64,000 nucleotides of DNA from Eucalyptus grandis (lineage: Eukaryota > Streptophyta > Magnoliopsida > Myrtales > Myrtaceae), in NCBI RefSeq assembly GCF_016545825.1, contig NC_052614.1, positions 13,286,559 through 13,350,558 on the forward strand, read 5' to 3'. Shown here one piece after another: positions 44,224 to 56,111 of the stretch (positions are counted from its first letter, which is position 1; every line of letters begins with the position of its first letter). Under the pieces are notes generated by a model. It saw nothing but the letters and a program-made list of their open reading frames with translations, was not told where the DNA came from and made no database searches. Made by a program: the position numbers and the translations under genes.

Positions 44224-46280
44224 CTCGTGTCTTGTCCGTGTTGATTTGAGAGAGAAAAGAGGCGGGCAACGTACTGAGATTCTGAGAGACACAAGGGTCA
44301 GTATGAGCAAGGATATCTTCATGTGTTCATGACTTGGACGCCTCATGCTTCAAAGAGCATAATAAATTTGAAAGGTCTTCTAATGCTATAGGAACTCATG
44401 TATTTTATTTCATTGTGAGATGTAGTAAGTTCTGCTACTTGGGGGAAGGAAAAGATGTAGCAAGTTAAATTAAGTGCAGGAACCGCCCCATTGCTTCATG
44501 GTGGCTGATAATTTAAAGTACAAATTGGGTAATTTGTGAGTTGTAGAATGAACTTATGGCCTAAAAGCATATGGGGTCAGTTATAAGGGGATCGAACATA
44601 GACGCAGCCAGGGGTAAAGATTTGACCAAGCAGATCACCGCCTAGTCGGGTTAGAGCGAGATACAAAATTAAACCTTTGCCTCGTCTAGACAAGTTACGG
44701 AAGAGAATTTATGTATCCAATTCCCCCATTTCGCCCAAACGTATTGGTCAGGATGACCCTACAAGTTGCATTCCCTAAAATAGCACTCTTCCCTTGAACG
44801 GCTAAGAGATACATCATACCTGAGGCCTCGGGCATCAATCCAACAAAGTTGGATAGTCATGTACATAGTGCCACTTTTAAGTGCTGTAGACACCAAATAC
44901 TCTTCCATCAGCGAACGGGAAAGAGCAGACCTAGTTGTGCGTCTCATGAAAAGCTGTGTTTTTTTTTTTTTAACTGCTGTTACTTCACTTGTATGAATCG
45001 CAACCCAAAACCACAGATATCTGCAGTGTGATCATAAGTGATGTACAAGTGAACTTGAGAAGCATACATCTGTACCGTTGCACTAGTAATTTCTGTGAAT
45101 GTACAGGTTCACAACGACTGCCAGTATCTTGCAAACCATTTCACTCAGAGATGTTGCAGAAGAATCTTTTCTCCAGAAGAAATGCCAGCCAGTTAGTGTG
45201 ATGCTGAATATGTTCAACTGGTTGTGCCCCCTGAATGTGACGAATTCAGTTGAATGTAACAGAGGAATGCAAGTGATGGAAACGCTTAAGCCTAGGCCAA
45301 GAAAATTGACATTAGAGTGATGAACAAATAATATTTACAGTAACGATAAGCAGGAAATTCATATTTACATGCCAAGCTTTCTCTAGAGTAAGACACATGA
45401 TCATAGGTAAGCTGATCATGTGGACTCCGATGATACTGCAACCTTGACATAGATTCATACGGGAGGGCAAGCACAATTTTCTATTACGGAAATAAAAGTC
45501 AATCAAAAACAAAGAAGGAAAAATGACTGCTGCGAAATTCTTCCTCATGATGATTAGTACAATCTGCCATAAGACAATGTATCAAAGTTTATATCCAACT
45601 GGAGTACATTCAATATAACTCACATTAACACTGCTAATCTATCCCCCATGCCTTTCGATTATTGTTTTGTTCTTCCACAAGAACATCTATGGCTTGGAAA
45701 TAAGTTTGATTTCTGCTGTAAAAATTCCAGAAGAAAACTTGTATCCAAGGAATGCTAAAGATGTTGGAAGATCCATTTGCATGAGTTCGTAAATGTAACT
45801 ATATGGAAGATCCATTTGCATGAGGACCTAGATATAAGGAGAGAAAATAATGTGAAAAATAGGAGAAAAATATGATGTTGGCAGTAACAAATGAGACTTG
45901 GATAACGAGACAATTTAAAAATCAAAATTGATAGCTTCTTTTTTCTTTTTCTGCTCTGTGGTTGGGAGTTTTGAACCTCCAACCTCCTGTCCCATGTCCA
46001 CCCACTGGCCACTAGGCCGAATGCCCAGTAAATCAGGAAATATTCAGATATGAGTTGATCTTGTACCAAAATTCAGGGTGGTATCAGGGCCTAGCAGAGC
46101 TACAGGTGTTATGCTGGGTGATCCACTAGCCAAGACTGAACAGTCTCATCAGCAGTATTCACTATATGATCTATTTGTCCAAATTCTACCGTAAAATCAT
46201 CATTATATGTGAAAGGCATAGTCTAAGATAGCATTATCAGTTTATTAGATCTCAGAAACATTTCAGAACCAACAAATACC
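44224..46280. other. Intergenic region between STP-E and ZYP1 (convergent)
   Basis: 44224-44750 matches the STP-C 3' flank. 44759-44947 (minus) is a 62-codon frame starting MRRTTRSALSRSLMEEYLV that I do not recognise; it may be a gene scrap. About 45938-46030 (minus) has a tRNA-like AGGTTCAAAACTCC box and may be a SINE fragment. The rest includes ZYP1 3' UTR. Nothing else seen. Confidence 0.45.
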
Positions 46281-49200
46281 TCAGTCAAATGCATAAGGAT
46301 CATCGACATAGGGATTTAACGATCCTTCTGTGAACAAATCACCTATATTTGAATTTCGTGGAGGATGAACTCCCTTCATTCCCTGCACAAAGAGTGCAGA
46401 CCAAGAATGATATCTGGAATCATTAACTACAGCTTCTGAAACAAAAGGCAAACCATGTGACTTGATGTAAAGCTACCAATAACGTATTATACAAATTCTT
46501 ACATGTACTTATTGTTTGGTATCCACTATAAGACAACATATACATCTTTTACTCTGGCTCTCAAACTGTCAGGATATACCTGTGGCAACAGTCAGAACCC
46601 AGAGGTGCCACGTTTTTTCAGCATCTTCAACACTATGCCCATCCTTGAATATATATTAAAACAAGGGGCCATTCAGAGTTCCTTTTACTTAATCTCTGAA
46701 AATTTACTATTTAAAGTGGTTCTTTCAAGTCTTCATTGTAGTGAACTCTCAATATATCTCTCTATTCACTTTCAGGTGTGAGGTCCAACCATTGAATTGT
46801 GAACAAAAGACAAAAAGTCCTAGAAGGTTTCTTCCTCTTCCTCCACTCATATATCGCCTCCTTAAGTATAAAGAAGCAGAAAGAACATAAGATATCAACA
46901 TTGAAAAGGTCAGGATGTATTATACATACTCCATCCTGGTGGAATTGGATTGAAAGGCACATACATAAGATAAGCTATGATTTTTATATCCAACTATTCA
47001 TCTCATCCTTGATGTGGTAACATATGAAAAACCTTCACAGGTACCTGTACTCAAAACTGACACAAGTAGTTGAGTACTGTTCTAATAAAGTAACCATGGA
47101 TTGAGTCCAAGTAGCTCATCACAAGGGAGGTGAAGTAATTGCCTAGACACAGTCTTCTGATAAATGAAAAGTGAAATCGATACCAAACTCCTACAGTTCA
47201 TGTAAATGCTCATCTATTAGTTTTGCCCGTAATTACCTTAACATCCTTCGGGGTGCTCAGTCTTGGTGAAACCATCCTCTTATGTTTTCTTGGATCCTGC
47301 GGCAATGGGAAACATTGAAAGGCCCCATTGTTTGGCAAAAGAAAGGCTAGCAACCCATTTTATGGAGTACCAACAATCAGATGCTAATCAGATGGTTCAG
47401 TGAGACTAGATACATGCCTCAAACATGACTGTACTCCTTGTTTTTCTCCTTTTGGTAATTGTTCTGCCATTTGTCGTTTCAACTTCATATTCACGGTGAG
47501 TTACCTGTCATGCAGAAAGTAAACTGAGTATACTTGACGATATCATGACACAGGCAGAAGGCGCTTGAACAAGAAGTATCAGACTGATCATATCAATTCA
47601 TGCAATGGAAGAATATAATACCAGGTGCAGAAGAATAACCACTGCACCGTAGATGACACTCAATGATAGACTTCTGTTTTTGTGTTAAGATCACAGTGGA
47701 TAACAACTTACTTTCTTGCTATGCTTGGGAATACTCGCCACACTACCAGTATTAGTGTTCTCTACTTTTTTCAACAATGTTGACACCGGTGTTTGAGTTG
47801 CTTCTGGGAGAGGTGGATCCTGCAACAATAATTGGAATCAAAATGAGATGACAAGCCGATTTTCTATTGGCTGCAGAGCCAACAAGAGAACATGTTAATG
47901 TTTCCCAGTCACCTGCTCATCATCTTCTGCTCTTAAGTCATGCTGGCTTCTTCTATTACCATTAGAATTCCTCTTCTTCATTGAAGTGATTGAATACTCC
48001 TTTCAAGAAAAACATTCACAGGGACAGGAGGAATTATATCATATAAAGCTCAAGGCGTATCTCCATAGTTTATAGTTAAATCAGCAGATGATGCCTATCT
48101 AGATGAGATGGAATTTATACTAATCATCACAAACACGAATTTCCCTAGTGTAAAATTCAGGTATAACATCTTAATATCTCAACGACATGATGCATATATA
48201 TGTGGACAGCATCCAAATGGAACACAAGGCTAAAAACATGACAGTGGTTGCTGGTCCAAGCATCAAACTCAGAATGCCAGCAAGAGAAGAAGACCTCTTT
48301 TAGTTTCCAAAGACAACTCCCAAAATGTATAAGCAGATGGAAAACATAGACAGGGTGCATCATTTTGCATCGAACTCACAAAAATTAACTTCTTATTATA
48401 GTATCTGCATTTTTTTTTAATCTCGTTGCATCCATAGTTGATGCTACGATATGAATAAGCATAGACTTGAAGCACCTACAAAAAATTTATCCCCCCCACC
48501 GCATATAATTTATTAAGAGATTAGTAGGGACGATGCACATTAAGGAGTCAGAAATTGGTAGTCAGACTCAGGATAAGTGAATCAATTATCTAGGCCTATT
48601 ACATCACTAATTTAAAGTTTGGCTGGCGTCGGCTTTGTATCACTATAACAAATGAAAGTAGATTCAGTTATCTACACCATCCAAAAGGAAAAATTCACCA
48701 CCATGAGCTTGCAACCTAGTAGTTTCAGTGTGGATCCAAGACTTCAGAAAATTGAGGATTTTGCCACCCGAGGGCAGGGAAGAGTTGAGGCATTTACTCT
48801 ATGAGGACTGTTCTTAATGTAACTGTGATGCCTAATTGACTTGCAAGAATATAACTACAAACTTGGCCAACTATAGCAAAGGTAATGGTATGACTAATCA
48901 GGCAGCGCTCAAGAACATGAAGCTGAAAGAGAAAGCTCCCGGAGCCGGTGAGAGAAATCAAAGAACAGTGAGTTACTGCCTATATTTTTATTTTCTTTTT
49001 CAGATCGTTGTATTTAGAATCATCTAAACTCAATTTTTATTCGGAGAAACATAAAACAGAAACTCAGGGATGTGTATCTATCTATGAGAAGTGCGTTATG
49101 CATGCAATAGTGTTTCAACAGAGTTGTGCCTATTCAATACTTTCAATAAACTTCACATTCAAGAGTTATACATCAGTAGATTCAGTACTACGAAATTGGT

Positions 49201-52200
49201 ACGTTAACTAGCCATCCTGAGCACAGCAAAATGCAGTGAAACAGCATTAAAGAAAAGGAAATGTCTGGCACAATCTTCAGCAGAGAAAAAACTTCTCAAC
49301 ATCATGAGTTTTCAGATTCCTTTGAACCAAACTAAACATTCAGCATAAATCCAAAAGAAAATGTTCTACATGAATGTAAAGTAGCATCAACCAATTAACT
49401 CAAAGTATGAGTTTTAAAGAATGACCTGTCCTACATAGAGGTCTATTTGAATAGAGATTCTCTATGAGATTAAGTAAGGAAAAATAGTCAAGACCTAACC
49501 TTTCTTGAAGTGACCTCTTGATCCTCCTGTGGCTTGTCAGCCATTACTCTCCATTGTAATTGCAATAAAGCTCTCTGTCTATCTTCCTGGAGTGCATCGT
49601 AGGAAGTTAATGTCCAATACAATTTATAAAATCCACTTTAGGACTACAGATATTACTTACTTTGGATTTCTGCCGATCCAATTCCTCTTGCAGTTTTCTA
49701 CATTCGTCTTCATACTGACACTGTACAGCTTTCATCTGAGCTTCATGTTCATTCCTAAGTGCGGTTGTTCTCTATACAGATAAAACAAGCATCACAAATC
49801 CAAACTATAAATGAATCTGGAAGTTCATCTTGAAGCCGGTACCACATGCACCTCTCTCAACTCATTTTCAGCTTGGATTTGGGCACGTTTCATCTCTTCA
49901 TTGTGGTTGGTTTTGAGAAGCAATTCCTTCTGGTTGTTTTCCTGATGAATGCGACTTACCTACATCACAGATGAGATTGAATTTATTTGAATTTGATGGG
50001 ATCATGCAGAGTCAGTTTGCCGAATTGTAGTTCACACAAAACTAGCTGATGAGAGCACATAAGACTTGTCCAAGAAGTTTATCTGGAACCACCTTTTGGT
50101 TTTAACTGTGCGTATCTATTTACCCTACGCTACGCTTTGGAAAAATGCAACACTAGAAAGTGAATATGATATTAGTCCTTTCAGTTTCAAAAACCAATTA
50201 TTTCAAAAGCCAACATGTGATTGTGCTTCCCAAACTTAAAAGGACAATACATAGATGTAAGTCTCAACTGTGAGATAAAGTAATGCCAAATAAAACCATA
50301 TGGCTCAGTAACTGGAGGGCCATAAAAAATATTGAAGAAAAGATGACGAAAGATCAATATGAAAGTATGCATTGGCTGTGAAATTTACAAAAGCAGCATG
50401 TTCCTCCTGAACGCATATCAATTGCTGCCTTGATTCTTCTTTGCAATCAGCAAGTTTTTTATCACACTCCACTTCCATTTGTCCGATGACTTTGTCCACC
50501 TAAAGCCTCAAAGGGAACAGCAGCCAATTATATCAATAGATTAAGGAACTGTGGGCAAAAGTTTGAAGAAATGACAAACCTTTTCTTTTTCCTGATTGAC
50601 AATCTCCTGCTTTTCCAGCTCAAATTTTCTTCGAATGTCATTAATGGCCTAATAAAGCTTGCTGTTAGAACTCAAATGATTATAAGTAATTTAAGCTGCA
50701 TGCAGAGCATGACAAGCAATGAAAACCTGATCATTCTTCTGACAAAGTTCTTTCAAATGCCTCGAAAGTTCCATCTGTTTATTATCAAGCATCATATCGT
50801 ACTGCTTCTTGGATTCTGCCAGTCTATGTTCAGCTGAAGTCAGTAATGCCTGATTCTGCAGTAACATGCTGCGATGAATATAGTACTGTAGGAGTGTTCT
50901 AAGTTCATGAATCGTTATTTCAAAAGTTCACCTCAGAAATTTGGTCTTCTAGCTTCTTCTCTCTATCCCTGTAACTAAGAATAAGGTTTTCCTTCTCCTC
51001 TAACACATTTTTGAGATCATCAACTTGATTCTCAAGTGCATCCTTTTGCTTCTCAACTTTCTCATTCACGTCTTGCAGCACTTGTATTTCTTCAGCCTTT
51101 TTCTGAATCTCTGCTTGAGATTTCTCATTATCATCATTTTTCTGACTCTCTAATGCTGAATACTTGGCCAGCAAATCTTGCTGTGAGACATAAAGAAACA
51201 GGTTGAGGACAGCAATAAAGCATGGTTACAAAACACAAAATGACCAAAGCAATAGTTTCAACCATTCTATCCTCAGAAGATTTTGTACTCTCCAGAAGAG
51301 AGCTGATTTTCTGCTTTAATTCCCAAACCAGCAATTCAGACTCAATGCTCTTTGAGACAAGGGTTTCTGCTTCAGACTCCAAGCTCTGAATTCTCTCTCT
51401 TGAAATTTGAAGTTCCTCTGAAAGCTGTGTTATAGCCACCTCATGAGATTTCTGAAGTTCTATGACCTGACTATTTAATTCCTGATTCAACACTTGCAAA
51501 GCATCCTTCTCTGATTTTGTGAACAAGAGCTCGCTCTGCAGCTTATTATGCCTTTTCTTAGCAAGTTGAGCTGCAAGGTCCATCTTATTTTGAACCAACT
51601 TGAAGCAAGACTCATACAGGGAGTTCAACTGATCCAACTTTTCCCTAAAAATCAAATTTTTTGCATCCAATTCCACCAGCTGTGCAGCAATCAGGTGAAC
51701 AAAACTTTCAAGACTTTTAATCTCTTCAAGTGACAATAACAACTTACTGCCAAAATCATCATTTCTCAACTGAAGTTCCTTCTTGTCTTTTTCTAGATTT
51801 TCTTGAGTGGTAATCAGTTGTTTGATTTCATCATCTTTTGATATTAATTGGGACTGCAATTCTCCCAATGTAGAATTCAAATTGTCCATGGCTATCACAT
51901 TCTCCTTCAGAGCAGCTTCATATTTCTTGATCAATGCATCTGCAAGCCAGATAACAATTATTTGATGGCTTAACAAGCAGATGTATACCAAATGCCCAAC
52001 AAGATTCTGACCAAACAACTCCATCATTGACATCTTTATTGAAAAACTGCATTGATAACATGTAACTAGTCTATCGCTATCTCAACCGTGTCATTGTCAT
52101 CTCATAAAAAGAGTAAATCAGAAACATGTATTCTCATCCAATGCGGATAAAAGTTCTGTCACTAACAGAAAGCTTGCTTTTGAATCATGTCATTGTCACC

Positions 52201-54075
52201 AACTGAACCCTATGTATGTTACCTATACGTTCCGCATGAAGCTAACATTTTACTCAATATGTGAGTAGATCAAAACCAATTGTAACCAATACCACTTAGT
52301 AAAGTTCCCTGGATAAGGGAATTGCAATAATCTTTCCAAAACATTGGGAGATGTGTATATTTTCCAATCTTCTTCCCCTCGTAGTCCATGGAAGGTGAAG
52401 ATTTTGAAAGTGATGATCCATTTGATGCTTAGGAGCATATGGATGAGAAGGATCAAGGATCAAAGCACTAATCCACTGGAGAGGCCTCATATGTTCCACT
52501 TTAGGACCTTCGTCTGATCCAGCTGAGGAACCCTCAAAATAGTTCAATTATGAAACTTCCAACTTTCACAGAATACAATCATCTTCTCCAAGTCAAATGT
52601 GATACAGAACATGGTTTCAAAATTTCATCTATATAGATCATCATGGATGAAAAGCTCTCTGCAACAGCAATATGTATATAAGATAAACATTCCCAAAAAA
52701 GGAACCTAATTTACCTTTCTCCCCTATGAGATTGGCTGTCCTGTACTGTTCATCTCTGTGAAATTTCTCTCGTTCTTCTTTCTCAACTCCAAGTTCCATC
52801 AATTCCTTGTCACCTAGAGTTATCATTTAATAAGAGCTTATAAGTTTAAAATTATTCAAAGGAATGACACCAAAATTCAGCAGGTCTACAAGAATCTATG
52901 AATACATCTAACAATTCACAACCGAATTACACATTTCATTGTACCATTTTAGTAAATAAACAAAGAATAAACTGACTAATAATGACTCACGTCTCTGAAT
53001 TGTCTCCTCTGCAGACTCTAGCTTCATGGAAAGAGCAGCCATCTGTTGATTCAACCCATCAATCGCGACTGAACTAGCCGATAACTTGTCTTCAAAGAAC
53101 TCCTTATCTTTCTCAGCTACATTAGTAATTGTAATATGTCATGTCTACTGAAATTTTTACCGATGCGTGAAATTATCATTTTCAATATGTAGGAAAGAAG
53201 TTGGAGACCATTTTGGACTTGACCAGCCAAGTGTTGCAACGTCTCTGTGAGTTGATCGCACAACGTCTTCGTAGAAGAGAATTTAGACTCCAGCCCTTTC
53301 CACAGCTTCTCATCCTCCTTCTGCTTCACCTTGAGCTTAGCATTCTCATTAAAGGCATTCTGCAGTTTGTCCTCCAGTGCACGGATGTGCTCCGTCGATT
53401 TCTTCAATTTCGTGTTCTAGAACATGGATAACACTGATTAGCCAGATGTACACCTCAAGTTTGCACGTAGCACGGTTAGAAAAAGCTAAAAAAGTTGCAT
53501 GACATGGAAAATCCAGAAAGATCATTGGCAAAGAGAAATAAATACCTATAAAAGCAATTCAAAGACATTAATTCCTAACTCAGCCTTCTCAAAACACTAA
53601 TCATTGTGAGTTCAGAATATGCGTACTTCTCAAAACAGACGCCTCACGTAATCCAAATGATTACTCAAGCAAGTCACGGGAATGGCGAAGGTAAAGAAAT
53701 ACACAGTCAGATTCAGAGAACCGATCAAAAGCGAAGTTTCCGCTCCCCTACCGCCATTTCGAGATCGGTTTTGACGGCGGCTTGCTCCTTCACCAGCTTC
53801 TCTGGCCACGGACAAATCAACGACAGAAAATCAACAGAGCGATTCGAAAAAGGAAGAAGAAAAACATAACAGAGCACGCGAGGGAAAAAAACGGCGCCAC
53901 GAGAACCTGCGGTGAGCTTCAGGTTCGCGAAGCTTCCGATCGAGAGCGAGTCCGTCGCGGACGGACGCGGCGAGAAGGAGGAGAAGGCCTTCGCGGTCCC
54001 GGCGGCGGACGACGCCGACGACCGGGGCTTGAACTGGTCCAAGCTCTTGAAGCTCGGGAACCCTAGCTTCTGCAT
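46281..54075 (-). CDS. ZYP1: Synaptonemal complex transverse filament protein ZYP1
   Basis: Meiotic chromosome protein that zips homologous axes together in prophase I. I could assemble 17 exons with GT-AG borders and consistent phase: 54075-53907, 53801-53752, 53416-53209, 53116-52991, 52813-52715, 51939-51263, 51180-50932, 50855-50727, 50648-50580, 50499-50389, 49959-49852, 49771-49661, 49586-49500, 47999-47913, 47819-47712, 47296-47237, 46382-46281; 849 residues, against about 870 in Arabidopsis. The N-terminus [16 protein letters not shown] and the segment [20 protein letters not shown] are family hallmarks. Residues from about 60 to 730 are heptad-rich coiled coil. The C-terminus is basic, then ends [20 protein letters not shown] as in other ZYP1 proteins. 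Exon 6 (677 nt) is the largest. All introns from exon 6 onward are phase 0. The tail between coiled coil and C-terminus is the least certain part. Confidence 0.93.
47440..47690. repeat. Dispersed repeat in a ZYP1 intron
   Basis: Resembles 2885-3130. Both contain CATTTGTCGTTTCAACT, CATATTCACGG-like, GTGAGT and GGCAGAAGGCGCTTG-like words in the same order. Its class is unknown. Confidence 0.6.
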
Positions 54076-55400
54076 CGCGATCGGACGGATCGAGCTTGCA
54101 AAGGGAAGAAAAATCGGCGTCGGAATCGAGAGAGAACGGAGGAGGAGGAGGAGGAGGAGAGAGCGAAGAATTCGAGCGCGCGGTCCGTTGCGTCTGCAGT
54201 TCGTTCGAGTGGGAAATGAACTTGGCGCCAAGCCCAGCGGAGTCCTTTTATAGTCCGGTCCTCCCGGCGAAAATTAAAAGGAAAAAGTGTCGGCAATTTT
54301 ATTTTATTTTTTGGGTAATTTCGTGAATATGATGCAATACGGATCATTTCTAGGTGACATTTTTCAAAATTCAGATAAATATTAATTTAATTGCATATCG
54401 CTCTGAAAAATAAATGGACATGTAAAGCATTTTCTCCAGACTACTTGTTAGATTTGTCGAGTTTAATGATTGCAATTTTTAATGCTAAGATAATATTTGA
54501 CCTTGTTCATTGTGATGTATTTGGACTGGTAGTTGCACCTCCTATGGGACTATTTTGTTAGGCCGTTGCCGGTAAGTTTTGATACATCCGGATCTACTTG
54601 ATGTACACGTATTTAAGTCTTTGAACGAGACACGTGCCTGGGATGGGGTCAAGTAGCGGTTTGAAAATCAATCGATGGTCATGACTTGTAAAGGGGTGTG
54701 TGAAACTAAAACCGGTTTTGAATAGAGAGACATCACTTGGTGTGTGACATGCTGTACAAGCTAGTTTATGTTTGCGATTGATTATCTTGATTGATTGACA
54801 TGTTGATATTCTTATTAAGACGCATCATTCGAATCACTTTCGATCATATTCTTAGTTTGAATTCAAAGAAGGATGTTGACATGTCGTAAATTAGAATGAT
54901 CGTGAGATGTTAATTCCGACTTTAGAGAAAAGCATCTGATAATGATGGATATGCGGAGACCACCTCATACAATGCCCAAGCCCTAAAAAAAATATGCCTG
55001 AAGCCCTACAATTAGGATCTCCTATTATATATCAACGGAGAAAAACCAAAGTTCATCACTCAATTCCCCAATAACCCTAACAAAAAAATGCAACATTCTG
55101 GAGAAAATATAATCATCAACTGAACATGTCAAACGAAGAACTGTATCGAAGTGGAAAGATCTAAGTAAAAATCATTCATCACCATAACAGGAGAAATCTG
55201 GTGAAAATGCTTCTGCAATGAGTCCGCCTCCTCTTCGCCGGCCGCCCATTCCAAGAGACATTATCACCGGGATCGGGTGCCGCAACACCTTGATTTTCCA
55301 CAGTTGCCTTCGAATATAGCGAATATCACAGGATTTTGGTGAGATTTACACGGCAGCACGCGATGGACAGACTTATATTGTGCGGTTCCAGAAACTGGAC
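54076..55400. other. ZYP1 leader and promoter plus DTM1-like 3' region
   Basis: 54076-54250 is GC-rich and GAGGAGG-rich, likely ZYP1 5' UTR. 54300-55000 is AT-rich, nothing seen. 55000-55400 is likely 3' UTR of the next gene. Confidence 0.5.
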
Positions 55401-56111
55401 TCAACTGGATACGAACACCCACCACTTGTACAGACCATATCCGTAGACACATGTATACACGGCCAAACGAAGAGGATACATTCTAAACCTGCGTAGGAAA
55501 ACCATGAAGAACAAGGAAAGATCCGACACTCAGAAGTCAAATCGACCGTGCAAAAAGCATGCGAAGTCATGTCCTGTCCTTTCTAAGATGACATCGTTCA
55601 ATCTGAATCTATTCCTTTCCATCTCGATCAAACGGACACAAGATCAAACCGCCAAACTTACCCCCGGCTAGGGCGGCCGGATTCAACGTCGAGAAACGAG
55701 AAACCTAAGCAGTTAAATCGCTCACGGTGACTAGATCGCCGAGAAGACTACCCTTGAGTTAGTCAGTCTGGTGACGATGCACGAAGATGGGCGTACGTTA
55801 AATGCAAAGGGTGGGGGGTTCCATTTTCCTAGAGATGCGCTGAAGGAAGAGATGGAGAGAGGAGCAGACCTTGCGAGGCCAGATCCCCGAGAAGCAATGG
55901 CGGCTCTCTCCTCGGGGCTGATCGGGGTGGTCCACTTGGAGAAGTCGCGGTCGAAGTAGTCCCAGTCCGGCAAGAGGACGCCGGCGATCCCCAGCACGCC
56001 CGCCCCGTACGTCGCCATCGCCTTCTTGAAGGAGTGCGTCCACAGCCCGACCACCACCATCGCCGCCGCCAGCCAGACCAGGGAGGCCCTCAGGGCCGCG
56101 TCATTGGCCAT
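55401..56111 (-). CDS. DTM1-like signal-peptidase-complex (SPC12-type) membrane protein
   Basis: Small ER membrane protein resembling rice DTM1, a tapetum and meiocyte factor with an SPC12-like fold. Two exons: 56111-55870 and 55488-55401 (GT-AG, the split Arg codon is restored), 109 residues. Start at MANDAALRASL; an upstream in-frame Met at 56243 gives a low-complexity extension unlike the family. Two membrane segments at about residues 9-25 and 34-48, then the conserved LLPDWDYFDRDFSKW, a short loop, and the C-terminal RMYPLRLAVYT...YGLYKWWVF. Reading on past the exon 1 donor gives false sequence. The match is from memory of the family and the length agrees. Confidence 0.8.

Noticed and set aside
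48836..49027. Plus-strand frame with a plausible [14 protein letters not shown] segment in a ZYP1 intron
   Set aside because: It is short, antisense to an intron, and has no recognisable family or splice context.
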